Origin: an uncultured Planctomycetaceae bacterium
GTDB lineage: Bacteria; Planctomycetota; Planctomycetia; Planctomycetales; Planctomycetaceae
Assembly: GCA_903921605.1 (NCBI GenBank)
Contig: CAIXQV010000402.1
Location: forward strand, 1 to 33,129
Direction: 5' to 3'
Length of the DNA stretch: 33,129 bases
The translations under genes were made by a program, and so were the position numbers. The notes under the pieces are model-generated. The model was not told the origin of the DNA and did no database searches. It saw nothing but the letters and a program-made list of their open reading frames with translations. Below are positions 24,630-32,584 of this stretch, piece by piece; the stretch's first letter is position 1; each line of letters opens with the position of its first letter.

Positions 24630-25133
24630 GTGAGTAGCCGCGATCGTGCCAACGACGCAGTCCTTCGGGTGCTGTTCGTGTGTACGGGAAACACTTGTCG
24701 TAGTCCGATGGCTGAGACCATCTTTCGGCAACTCGTCGCTGAAAAACTGTCGTGTCGGGACTGGGAATTGCGGGAACGTCGAATTGACGTTTTCTCGGCC
24801 GGCATTGCGGCTGGAGAAAGTGACCCTGCAGCCAGGGAAGCGATCGTGGTGATGCAGGAATGCGGTCTTGATCTGTCGCAGCACCTGAGTCAGCAGGTCA
24901 ACGAACACATGCTGGAGAATTCCACAGTGGTGTTGGCACTGACTGAACGACATCGCCGCGTTTTGTGTGAAGCGAGACCGGACTTGGCGGATCGAGTGAA
25001 ACTGCTTTCGCATGGCGGCGAGGATATCTCGGATCCGATTGGTGGATCGTTGGAAGAATACCGTAGATGTGCTGCTCAGATCAGTGATAATCTTCGAATC
25101 TGGGTTGATGAACTGTTCAGGAAAGAGTCGTAA
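24630..25133 (+). CDS. Low-molecular-weight phosphatase, protein-arginine-phosphatase type
   Basis: The 167-residue protein carries the P-loop CTGNTCRSPMAE (nucleophile Cys18) and a late DPIGGS segment with the general-acid Asp. The Thr in C-T-G-N-T-C is the residue that in Bacillus YwlE selects phospho-arginine, where tyrosine phosphatases usually have Ile or similar. It therefore probably removes phosphate from arginine side chains, the opposite of McsB kinase; tyrosine phosphatase activity is the alternative. GTG 24630 is supported by AAGGA. The gap to rpiB is 5 bp, so they are co-transcribed. In Firmicutes, ywlE also neighbours rpiB, which strengthens the call. No mcsB-like gene lies in the window. 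Confidence 0.85.
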   Translation: MSSRDRANDAVLRVLFVCTGNTCRSPMAETIFRQLVAEKLSCRDWELRERRIDVFSAGIAAGESDPAAREAIVVMQECGLDLSQHLSQQVNEHMLENSTVVLALTERHRRVLCEARPDLADRVKLLSHGGEDISDPIGGSLEEYRRCAAQISDNLRIWVDELFRKES

Positions 25134-25138
25134 TCGCT

Positions 25139-25630
25139 ATGAAAATTGGCATCGCCAGTGACCATCGAGGCATTCATATGAAGACTCGACTGACTCAACT
25201 GCTCCAAAGTCTCGACTGTGAAGTCCGAGACTTCGGCCCGTATGAGTCTCAAAGCGTCGACTACCCTGACTATGCGGCACAGGTCTCTCGAGAAGTCTCG
25301 AATGGTCACATTGATCGCGGAATCCTGATTTGCGGGACCGGGATTGGAATGTGTATCACAGCAAACAAGTTTACCGGCGTCCGTGCGGCTCCGTGTCACG
25401 ATAGTGTGACGGCCGAGTACAGCCGGTTGCACAATGATTCGAACGTGATTTGTCTTTCAGCCGATCAACTTAGCGATCAGTTGGCTGACCAGGTGATTCG
25501 CATCTGGCTGAAGACTCCTTTTGAAGAAGGTCGTCACGCGCGGAGACTACAGAAGATCGCCGAACTGGAACGCGAAATCGCCAGCCAGCTTTGCCACAAA
25601 GAACATCTTAATCCTCCGGAACAGGGCTGA
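25139..25630 (+). CDS. rpiB: Ribose-5-phosphate isomerase B
   Basis: The 163-residue RpiB/LacAB-family enzyme interconverts ribose-5-phosphate and ribulose-5-phosphate in the pentose phosphate pathway (cytoplasm). It begins MKIGIASDHRG, with the substrate-binding Asp-His. The active-site loop GILICGTGIGMCITANK has the catalytic Cys of the bacterial enzymes. The SRLHNDSNVICLSA segment is also typical. The length is slightly longer than the usual 150 residues because of a charged C-terminal helix. ATG 25139 follows the phosphatase stop by 5 bp with no separate promoter visible. The adjacent downstream repeat (25663-25728) separates it from gcvH. Confidence 0.96.
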   Translation: MKIGIASDHRGIHMKTRLTQLLQSLDCEVRDFGPYESQSVDYPDYAAQVSREVSNGHIDRGILICGTGIGMCITANKFTGVRAAPCHDSVTAEYSRLHNDSNVICLSADQLSDQLADQVIRIWLKTPFEEGRHARRLQKIAELEREIASQLCHKEHLNPPEQG

Positions 25631-25662
25631 ATCGGCCTATTGATTTAGACACCGTTACGCTT

Positions 25663-25728
25663 GTAGTGCGGGCTTCAGCCAGCATTCGCTTCGAAATTTG
25701 AACCAATGCCGACTGAAGTCGGCACTGC
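25663..25728. repeat. BIME-like pair of REP hairpins (copy 2)
   Basis: GTAGTG (25663-25668) starts a hairpin with stem GGCT-TC-AGCC (25671-25680). The right half is a perfect hairpin, TGCCGACT-GA-AGTCGGCA (25707-25724), closed by CACTGC (25723-25728). Read inward, both halves match G(T/C)AGTG-N4-CTTCA-N5, as in the copy at 10823-10890. It lies between rpiB and gcvH and has created a spurious upstream ATG for gcvH at 25706. Confidence 0.8.
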
Positions 25729-25801
25729 AAACCACATCAGCGCCTTACATGTCCGGAGATGCGGCTTGCGCATCCTCCTGTCTCGATCGAAAGTCCCCCT
25801 G

Positions 25802-26188
25802 ATGAATCCCGAACAACTGCGTTTCGCGAAAACTCATGAATGGGTTTCCGTCGACGGTGATGTGGCCACAGTGGGTATTTCTGACTTCGCTGTAAAACTG
25901 CTGACCGACATCGTGTTTTTGGCTCTGCCTGCAATTGGCAAGAAGTTTTCGCCAGGTCAGTCGATGGGGGAAATCGAAAGCGTCAAAGCCGTCAGCGACG
26001 TTTATGCGCCGGTTTCGGGCGAGATTCTCGAAGTCAACGAGACGCTGCCGGATAATCTTGGTCTGCTGAATGACAGTCCCTTCGAAAAAGCCTGGGTCGC
26101 CAAAATTCGAATGTCCCAGCCTGAACAATTGAATCTCCTGATGAGCTATCAGGACTATCAGAAACATTGCGAAAACGACGGGCATTAA
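25802..26188 (+). CDS. gcvH: Glycine cleavage system H protein
   Basis: The 128-residue lipoyl carrier shuttles the aminomethyl group of glycine between P, T and L proteins. It begins MNPEQLRFAKTHEWVSVDGD, typical of GcvH, and carries the lipoylation motif GEIESVKAVSDVYAP with Lys62 as the lipoyl site. The C-terminal half (GEILEVNETLPDNLGLLNDS, W-x-A-K-I) completes the family pattern. ATG 25802 was chosen because it gives the conserved N terminus; a longer frame from 25706 starts inside the palindromic repeat. gcvPA follows after 26 bp, so they are one transcript. No clear Shine-Dalgarno is seen. Confidence 0.96.
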   Translation: MNPEQLRFAKTHEWVSVDGDVATVGISDFAVKLLTDIVFLALPAIGKKFSPGQSMGEIESVKAVSDVYAPVSGEILEVNETLPDNLGLLNDSPFEKAWVAKIRMSQPEQLNLLMSYQDYQKHCENDGH

Positions 26189-26214
26189 ACGACCGTCATT
26201 AGTGATTTAATCCT

Positions 26215-27576
26215 ATGGCGTATCTCTTCGACACCCCGGATCAACGTCAGAAAATGTTCGCGGCCATCGGCATCCAGTCGATCGACGAACTCTTTGCTCA
26301 GATTCCCGTTGAGCTTCAGCTCAAACGTGAGCTGAACCTGCCACAGCCAGTTTCTGAAATGGCTCTGCAGCAGGAGATGGAAGAACGCCTGGGTCTCAAC
26401 GCCTCATTTTCCAGGACCTGCTTTCTGGGCGGCGGCGTTTACGATCACTTCATCCCGGCGGTGGTGGATGAGATCACGTCGCGCGGCGAATTCTATACGG
26501 CTTACACGCCTTACCAGGCAGAAGCCAGCCAGGGAACTCTGCAGGCGTTTTACGAATACCAAACGCTGATCTCACAACTGACCGGCATGGATGTTTCCAA
26601 CGCCAGTCTTTACGAAGGCGGTACGGCTGTCAGTGAAGCGGTGTTCATGGCCATGCGAGTCAACGGGCGACATCAAAAAGTCGCCTTCGCCGGAACTTTG
26701 CATCCCGAATATCGCCTGGTCCTCGAAACTTACTTCGCTCGACTGGGGACTCAACTGATCGAGATTCCTCATGTCAACGGTGTGCTGTGCCTTGATTCCT
26801 GCCGTGCGGCGATGGATTCGGAGACGACGGCTCTCGTGATTCAGCAGCCAAACTTTTTCGGCTGTCTGGAAGATGTGGCAGCACTGACTGAGATTGCTCA
26901 CAACGCTGGTGCGCTGTCGATTCTGGCTTTTGATGCCATCAGCCCGGGTCTATTGAAGAAACCTGCGGACTACAGTGTTGATATTGCCGTCGCTGAAGGG
27001 CAACCGTTGGGAACTCCTTTGCAGTTTGGCGGACCGCTGCTTGGGATCTTTACTTGTCGCAACGAATACGTGCGGAAGATGCCGGGGCGACTGATTGGTA
27101 AGACCGTCGATCGCAAAGGCAAGGATTGTTTCGCTCTGAACCTGCAGGCTCGCGAACAGCATATTCGCCGTGACAAAGCCACCAGCAACATCTGTACGAA
27201 TCAAGGCCTGCTGGCTCTCCGAACAACCGTTTTTCTTGCGACGGTCGGTCCGCATGGTCTTCGTCAAATGGCAACACTCAGCCATCAGAAAGCCCGCTAT
27301 GCAGCCGAGGTGCTGACAAAGATTCCTGGCGTGCGGTTGAAGTTTCCACAGCCTTTCTTCCGTGAGTTCCTGTTGGAGACATCTCGGCCCGCAGCGTTAG
27401 TCCTGAGCGCGCTCGCCGACAAAGGCATCAACGTCGGTCCGGATCTGCTGCGATTTGGAATTCAGAACGTCCCCGATGCTCAGAACTGCTTTCTTGTGGC
27501 TCTGACCGAAAAACGAACTCGCACAGAAATCGATGCGTTAGCAAAAGCTCTGGCAGAAGTTCTGCAACTGTCGTAG
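26215..27576 (+). CDS. gcvPA: Glycine dehydrogenase (decarboxylating) subunit 1 (P1)
   Basis: The 453-residue subunit pairs with GcvPB to form the split P-protein, which decarboxylates glycine and transfers the aminomethyl group to lipoyl-GcvH. It contains CFLGGGVYDHFIPAVVDEIT, YTAYTPYQAEASQGTLQAFY, NASLYEGGTAVSEAVFMAMR and AFDAISPGLLKKPADYSVDI, which build the PLP-fold half without the catalytic Lys. The full length and colinear motifs support it. The stop codon TAG (27574-27576) lies inside the left foot of a palindromic repeat (27573-27621). The ATG at 26215 follows gcvH by 26 bp. gcvT is not present in the window. Confidence 0.96.
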   Translation: MAYLFDTPDQRQKMFAAIGIQSIDELFAQIPVELQLKRELNLPQPVSEMALQQEMEERLGLNASFSRTCFLGGGVYDHFIPAVVDEITSRGEFYTAYTPYQAEASQGTLQAFYEYQTLISQLTGMDVSNASLYEGGTAVSEAVFMAMRVNGRHQKVAFAGTLHPEYRLVLETYFARLGTQLIEIPHVNGVLCLDSCRAAMDSETTALVIQQPNFFGCLEDVAALTEIAHNAGALSILAFDAISPGLLKKPADYSVDIAVAEGQPLGTPLQFGGPLLGIFTCRNEYVRKMPGRLIGKTVDRKGKDCFALNLQAREQHIRRDKATSNICTNQGLLALRTTVFLATVGPHGLRQMATLSHQKARYAAEVLTKIPGVRLKFPQPFFREFLLETSRPAALVLSALADKGINVGPDLLRFGIQNVPDAQNCFLVALTEKRTRTEIDALAKALAEVLQLS

Positions 27577-27621
27577 CCGAAGTCGTGAGACTTCGGACCG
27601 AACTGTCACCAGTTCGGCTAC
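27573..27621. repeat. BIME-like pair of REP hairpins overlapping the gcvPA stop codon
   Basis: The left half is GTAG followed by CCGAAGTC-GTGA-GACTTCGG (27577-27596). The right half is CCGAACT-GTCACC-AGTTCGG followed by CTAC (27598-27621). Outer arms GTAGCCGAA (27573-27581) and TTCGGCTAC (27613-27621) are perfect inverted copies. Read inward, the halves share GTAGCCGAA-N-T. The T-A-G of the left foot is the gcvPA stop codon. Confidence 0.8.
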
Positions 27622-27685
27622 ACCAGGCAGTTATTTCCGCGCCAACTCTTAGTTTCTGAATCAGCCAACACTCAGGCAGATCATC

Positions 27686-29149
27686 ATGCGAAATCAAACA
27701 GCAACTCAGCTTCTCTTCGAAATGTCACTTGCCGGTCGCGGCACTGTGGTTTTTCCAGCGAGCGATGTTCCGGAAGTCTCTTCGATTCCAGCTCTTGATG
27801 CGAAGTTTCTGGCGGAGGAAAACCTGCCACTGCCGGAGATTGCCGAGCCGGACGTTGTGCGACACTTCGTCAACCTGTCGACCCTGAACATGAGCGTTGA
27901 CTCGCACTTTTATCCGCTGGGAAGTTGTACGATGAAGTACAACCCCAAACGGCACGAACGACTGGCCCGACTTCCGCAGGCGGCCAACAGTCATCCGTAT
28001 CAGCCCGAGTCACAAATTCAGGGACTGCTGAGCGTTCTCTACGAAATGCAAACGATGCTGGCCGAGATCTCCGGCCTGCCAGGCATCTCTTTGCATCCCG
28101 CGGCTGGTGCACAGGGTGAATTCACCGCGTTACTGACGGCGGCCGCGTACTTCAAAGACAAAGGCGAGAAACGAACTCGTGTTTTGTTCCCATCGAGTGC
28201 TCATGGGACCAATCCGGCCAGTGCTGCTCTGGCGGGGTTTGAGTGTGTTCAACTTTCCGGTGGTCGCGATGGGTTCGTTGATTTGGAAGAACTGAAATCA
28301 CAACTGGATGAGCGAACTGCGGTGTTCATGGTGACGAACCCAAACACACTGGGTTTGTTCGAACGCGACATTGCGAAGGTGGCTGAACTGCTGCATGGTG
28401 TAGGCGGTCTCGTTTATATCGACGGCGCCAACATGAACGCGATCCTCGGGAAGACTCGCCCCGGCGACTTCGGCGGCGACATGATGCACTATAACGTTCA
28501 CAAGACCTTCACGGGACCTCACGGCGCTGGCGGTCCGGGAGCAGGTCCGATCGCCGTCCGTGATTTTCTTGCTCCGTTTCTACCCGCTCCGATTGTGACG
28601 TGGGATCAATCCACCAACCGCTACTCACTGTCAAAGCCTCCAAAGTCGATCGGTCAGGTGAGAACGTTCTTTGGCAATGTCGGCATCCTGCTTCGTGGCT
28701 ACTTCTACATCCGAACGCTGGGCGGAAAAGGACTGCGTGAAGCCTCTGAGAACGCCGTACTCAATGCCAACTATCTACTGAGTCAGGTGCAGGACTTCCT
28801 GGATGTTCCGCACGGAAATCGCTGCATGCATGAGTTTGTCGCGAGTGCTCGCCGGATCAAAGCCGACACCGGCGTCACCACGATGGACATCGCCAAGCGT
28901 CTGCTGGACTATGGCTTCCATGCTCCGACAGTCTACTTCCCGCTGGTCGTGGAAGAAGCCATGATGATGGAGCCAACAGAAACGGAATCCCTTCAAACTC
29001 TGGATGCTTTCGCCACAGCCTTGCGAACGATCTGCCGTGAACCGCCGGAACTGGTCAAGGGGGCTCCGCACAGTACTGCCGTCTGTCGCCCGGATGAAGT
29101 CAATGCGGCTCGCAAGCCAGTTCTCTGCTGGTCAGCACCGAATTGCTGA
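27686..29149 (+). CDS. gcvPB: Glycine dehydrogenase (decarboxylating) subunit 2 (P2)
   Basis: The 487-residue catalytic half of the split P-protein carries the PLP-binding motif HYNVHKTFTGPHGAGGPG, with the Schiff-base Lys, and a preceding DGANMNAILGKTRPGDFGGD. Other typical parts are NMSVDSHFYPLGSCTMKYNP, ISLHPAAGAQGEF and SSAHGTNPASA. It works with GcvPA, GcvH, GcvT and lipoamide dehydrogenase to split glycine into CO2, NH3 and methylene-THF. It starts at ATG 27686, 109 bp after the gcvPA stop; the gap is half filled by the repeat at 27573-27621. It converges with the YdjM-like gene. Confidence 0.97.
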   Translation: MRNQTATQLLFEMSLAGRGTVVFPASDVPEVSSIPALDAKFLAEENLPLPEIAEPDVVRHFVNLSTLNMSVDSHFYPLGSCTMKYNPKRHERLARLPQAANSHPYQPESQIQGLLSVLYEMQTMLAEISGLPGISLHPAAGAQGEFTALLTAAAYFKDKGEKRTRVLFPSSAHGTNPASAALAGFECVQLSGGRDGFVDLEELKSQLDERTAVFMVTNPNTLGLFERDIAKVAELLHGVGGLVYIDGANMNAILGKTRPGDFGGDMMHYNVHKTFTGPHGAGGPGAGPIAVRDFLAPFLPAPIVTWDQSTNRYSLSKPPKSIGQVRTFFGNVGILLRGYFYIRTLGGKGLREASENAVLNANYLLSQVQDFLDVPHGNRCMHEFVASARRIKADTGVTTMDIAKRLLDYGFHAPTVYFPLVVEEAMMMEPTETESLQTLDAFATALRTICREPPELVKGAPHSTAVCRPDEVNAARKPVLCWSAPNC

Positions 29150-29183
29150 GCATGTACGGAAGCTGAAGGACGATAACTGCAGG

Positions 29184-29927
29184 TCACTGCAGCTGAGTAT
29201 CTCTCGGTTGTTCGGCAAGGCGAAACAGCGGAGCATCAGGCAATTCAGAGGTGATCTGGAAGGTTTCCGGTGCGGGCGTTTTGCCGGGGTCGCGGAGCAC
29301 CTCTGCTTCGACCAAAGTCGCGTAACTCAGGCATAGCAGCAAGCCCATCGCAACTCCGTTGGGCAACGCATCGGAGCCAAAAAATTTCATCGCGCTGCCA
29401 GCGGATTTGGCAAGCTTCACTTTCGCGCCATCCCATTGCACGCTGTACATTTCATCCAGCACCAGATGCGAAAGAAATCCTAGTCCCGTACCAATCGCCA
29501 TGAGCATCCGCACTTTAATGTCGTTGGAGTGATACGCCAGAAACGTGACTTCTGCAGCAATGACCAGCGCCGGGATGCTATGAAACATTCCGCGATGAAC
29601 GGTCAGTTTCGCCAGCATGAACGCTCCCCCATAGCGAACGATTCCATAGGACAGCATTGCAAACAGCGTCGCTCGATCCCCATGCATTCCGATCGCGTGA
29701 ACGTGCTGCACCAGCATAATGGGAGCGATCGCCGCCGTAACACCGAAGAGCTCTCGAATAGGCTTGCCGCTTTCAGAGTCCAGATCTGGCAACATGCCCG
29801 CAACCCACGTCAGAATCGCCGCGATGGCCGCCTGAGAAATCGTGTAGCCAAACATGAATACCGCAGCGCAGCCATAGGCTACCCCCAATATGCCGCTCAC
29901 GCTGACATGTTCGCGATACCCTGCCAT
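29184..29927 (-). CDS. YdjM/DUF457-like membrane-bound metal-dependent hydrolase
   Basis: The 247-residue protein has about five hydrophobic helices. It has the family pattern of metal ligands near the membrane: MLPDLDSESG, the central HRGMFHSIPAL, and SHLVLDEMYS. These Asp and His residues match the LexA-regulated inner-membrane hydrolase family (YdjM, DUF457), of unknown substrate and loosely related to phospholipase-like folds. A charged tail of about 40 residues ends the protein. ATG 29925-29927 is supported by a strong AAGGA with 8 nt spacing. No LexA box was recognised upstream. Upstream lies a 374-bp region with a large inverted repeat; downstream it converges with gcvPB across 34 bp with only a small CTGCAG-type hairpin. 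Confidence 0.85.
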   Translation of the reverse strand: MAGYREHVSVSGILGVAYGCAAVFMFGYTISQAAIAAILTWVAGMLPDLDSESGKPIRELFGVTAAIAPIMLVQHVHAIGMHGDRATLFAMLSYGIVRYGGAFMLAKLTVHRGMFHSIPALVIAAEVTFLAYHSNDIKVRMLMAIGTGLGFLSHLVLDEMYSVQWDGAKVKLAKSAGSAMKFFGSDALPNGVAMGLLLCLSYATLVEAEVLRDPGKTPAPETFQITSELPDAPLFRLAEQPRDTQLQ

Positions 29928-30301
29928 CCGGAGTTCCTTCTCCTGCCTTCGTTGTGTTTGTGATCTGACTTAGTCCGTTCTTGTCAGGCATCAGTATTGT
30001 CAGTTTCAGGCGTTGGGATGGTAAGAGCAGCTGCGGGGAATTCTGAGGACTCAACTACTGCTAAAAACGTGAACCTGCAGATTCTGCCGAAGTGCCAATG
30101 TGCTCGCGGTATTACGTTATAGAAATAACTTCGAGATAACTCTCGGCTGAAATCAACTGGAGAATCAACCGGTGAGCCTGCGTTCGCTATAGCTCACTTG
30201 TCACACCCTACAGAGGAAAACGTTGAGATTTGCAGGGTGTGACAAGTGAGCCCTGGCGAACGCAGGCACACCATTCACGGAGATCATCTCAAACCCAATC
30301 G
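29928..30301. other. Intergenic region with clustered hairpins between two minus-strand genes
   Basis: It holds two small stems, GTTAT-AGAA-ATAAC (30116-30129) and CGAGA-TAAC-TCTCG (30132-30145), and the 102-bp palindrome described separately. This is the downstream region of the VWA gene and upstream region of the YdjM-like gene. No gene was seen. Confidence 0.5.
30171..30272. repeat. 102-bp inverted repeat with two-segment arms
   Basis: Outer arms: GGTG and GCCTGCGTTCGC (30171-30187) pair with GCGAACGCAGGC and CACC (30256-30272), with one mismatch. Inner arms: GCTCACTTGTCACACCCT (30192-30209) pairs perfectly with AGGGTGTGACAAGTGAGC (30234-30251). A 4x4 internal loop separates the arms, and the terminal loop is 24 nt. 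In total 34 bp can pair. It lies about 30 bp after the VWA gene's stop and may act as its terminator, but size and shape suggest a MITE- or REP-like insertion. Confidence 0.75.
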
Positions 30302-32548
30302 CTAAACCAGACCACGCTTTTTACGCAGAGCCCATTCGGCGGACATCAGCCCGATCAACAACAGCAGCACGAGCCAGTTATCCCAGAGACTCAATTGCTC
30401 CTGGCGAGCCAGAGTCAGGCCGGGAAGTCCGTTCTCGGCCCAGCTTGCAACGCGTTCCTGAAGTTGTTCCGGAGTCAGCATCTCTCCACCACTCGCCACG
30501 GCAATTTCACGCAGCAATGAAAAATCAGCAACGGGATTATCCAGTTCCGGGTCACGAGCATTCACGTGAAAACGAGTCACCGCGATCCCCGCCAGTGCCT
30601 CGCCATTGCGACTGGCTTTCACGCGAGCCCAGTAATCGCCGGGCTCAAGTGTCTTATCAAAATCAGCCAGACTCATCCCCACGCCAGCTCGTACCGAAAG
30701 ATCATGTGCCGTCCCTTTCGGATCAGTGACAACGACATCAAAGTCTGCATCAACAATCGGGTTCTTCTGTTGATCACGAATTCCAAATGAGAGTTCCGTC
30801 GGCTGCCCGGGTGTCAGGTCCCTCGGATTCGCCACGATCCAGACGGGCTGTTCATCATCGATCTCCTTGCGAGTCAGCCAGAGCACAATCTGTCGCCAGA
30901 ACCGAGTATGCTCTTCGATATAACCATTCGTGTACCACCGCCATGTTTCATCACCAGCAAACGCCAGAATTCGCGATGTTCCGGCTTCATGCCCGATCAG
31001 TAATGGAAAGCCCTGATCGGAAACAGCCAGTACCTGCGCCAAAGAATTATTGCGTGGCGTCAGCACGTTCGCTCCCGGTAGCGGCGGTAACTGAGCCCAC
31101 CGCGCGCGATTCTGATCGGGTGATGCAATCTGCAGAACATAATGCGACTGGCTATCGCGAGCCGGCAACATCTGCTGTGGCTGAGTAAGCTGCTGATTCT
31201 GCGGGGGAAGCTCGACCGGAAACAGTGGAGCCAGAACCGTTTGTCCATAACCGCCAGCACCAAAATTCTGCTGACCGCCGGTCATCATCAAGCCGGCTCC
31301 CTGATTGCAGGCTTTCAGGATGCCATTCAACTGCTCTGGCGTAAACGCATTCGCCGGGACATCGCCGATTATGTAAGCGTCATAATTCCCAGGCTGAAAG
31401 AACTCGTCAGGGATGCGATTTCGACTGGCCAAAGCGCCGGACAGAATGCGTCGATAGTCCAGTTGGATTCGAGTACTGTCGTTGATTTCTCGAATCCACT
31501 TTTGTTCAGGCCTCGCCGAATCAAAATACGCGACTCGAATCCCACCACGGCGAACGCGAATGATCGTTTCAACTCGATTATTCGTCCTGCGAACTTCGCC
31601 CGGCAACGGTTCCGCCTCGACCGCAATCTTGATGTCACCAAACTGTTGCGGAGTAATTTGAAGCTGGACCGTCTGCTCCTCGAGCGATTCTTTGGGTGTC
31701 ACCGTGACCAGAGATTTCTCCGTCGCTGTCATCGGCACAGCCTCCATCGGTCCGCTCTGGCCGTCCAGAAGTCCTTTACGATTCTCCTGAAACACTCGCA
31801 ACGTCACCTGCTGACCCTGAGCACCGGCGGCCTTGAGTCGTACTCGAATCATCAACACGTTGCCCTGGAAGACTTCGCGCGATAAGTCGAGTTCATCAAG
31901 GGCGAGATCGAGACTGGTATCGGATGCTTCTGTGCTGCCAAACCCGACCGGAAAGATGGCTCGCTGCTGCCGACCGTATAGTCTGGCGACCTGAACCGGT
32001 TCAACGTTCAAGGCTCCTGACGCCGCTTGCCGTCCGTCACCCAGAAACAGGACTGCGGGAACTCGACTGCGTCCCATCTCTGCAGCGGCGTCTTCGAGGA
32101 TTTTTCCGATTGCCGTAAACTTGCCGTCCGTTGTCTCTGCCGGAGCTTCGACTGTTCTTAACACGTCTGCATAGTCTCGATAAACGATCTCGGCTTTCTT
32201 GCCGATCTCATCAAGACTCGGCTGAATCGCTTCGAGAGTTTTCAGCAGAGCCTGCCGACGAGTTCCTCCACCCGGTGCATCGTCGGTTTGCATGCTGCCG
32301 CTGGCATCTGTCATGACATAGAGGATGGCTTCCGATTTGTCATCGCGTTCGAACACCGCGACGGGGCGCAGCAGCAGCAGACTGATGACGATTACGATTG
32401 CGATTCGAAGGCCAATCAGAATTCGCTGCCAGCCCGTGGACAGATGCTTGATCCGTCGCGGATACCCCAGCCACGTGACGAACAGCATTGCTGCAATCGC
32501 CAGCAATGTGAGCATCCAGGACCAGACGGGTTCAAAATGAACGGACAT
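30302..32548 (-). CDS. Membrane protein with VWA and glutamine-amidotransferase-like domains
   Basis: The 748-residue protein has two N-terminal membrane helices (about 10-27 and 43-61), then a von Willebrand A domain with the metal-ion-dependent adhesion motif D81-A-S-G-S and FLGDGRQ. A beta-rich stretch follows, and then a class-I glutamine-amidotransferase-like fold (YDAYIIGDVPANAFTPEQL, MMTGGQQNFGAGGYG). It ends with a membrane helix (WLVLLLLIGLMSAEWALRKKRG). This layout is common in PVC and Bacteroidetes proteins that sit with BatA/MoxR-type genes. The proposed role is a membrane-tethered metal-dependent binding scaffold; no function is proven. No MoxR ATPase or DUF58 gene is adjacent here, though the upstream side lies outside this operon. 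No good Shine-Dalgarno precedes ATG 32546-32548. Confidence 0.9.
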   Translation of the reverse strand: MSVHFEPVWSWMLTLLAIAAMLFVTWLGYPRRIKHLSTGWQRILIGLRIAIVIVISLLLLRPVAVFERDDKSEAILYVMTDASGSMQTDDAPGGGTRRQALLKTLEAIQPSLDEIGKKAEIVYRDYADVLRTVEAPAETTDGKFTAIGKILEDAAAEMGRSRVPAVLFLGDGRQAASGALNVEPVQVARLYGRQQRAIFPVGFGSTEASDTSLDLALDELDLSREVFQGNVLMIRVRLKAAGAQGQQVTLRVFQENRKGLLDGQSGPMEAVPMTATEKSLVTVTPKESLEEQTVQLQITPQQFGDIKIAVEAEPLPGEVRRTNNRVETIIRVRRGGIRVAYFDSARPEQKWIREINDSTRIQLDYRRILSGALASRNRIPDEFFQPGNYDAYIIGDVPANAFTPEQLNGILKACNQGAGLMMTGGQQNFGAGGYGQTVLAPLFPVELPPQNQQLTQPQQMLPARDSQSHYVLQIASPDQNRARWAQLPPLPGANVLTPRNNSLAQVLAVSDQGFPLLIGHEAGTSRILAFAGDETWRWYTNGYIEEHTRFWRQIVLWLTRKEIDDEQPVWIVANPRDLTPGQPTELSFGIRDQQKNPIVDADFDVVVTDPKGTAHDLSVRAGVGMSLADFDKTLEPGDYWARVKASRNGEALAGIAVTRFHVNARDPELDNPVADFSLLREIAVASGGEMLTPEQLQERVASWAENGLPGLTLARQEQLSLWDNWLVLLLLIGLMSAEWALRKKRGLV

Positions 32549-32584
32549 ACGATTTCAGTAGTGATGTGACTGCTTTGACAAACG

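Noticed and set aside
25706..25801. Upstream ATG extension of gcvH
   Set aside because: The ATG lies inside a palindromic repeat and the added 32 residues are not part of GcvH.
29177..29192. CTGCAG-GTCA-CTGCAG hairpin between gcvPB and the YdjM-like gene
   Set aside because: It is only 6 bp, overlaps the last codons of the YdjM-like gene and has no T-tract; too weak to call a terminator.
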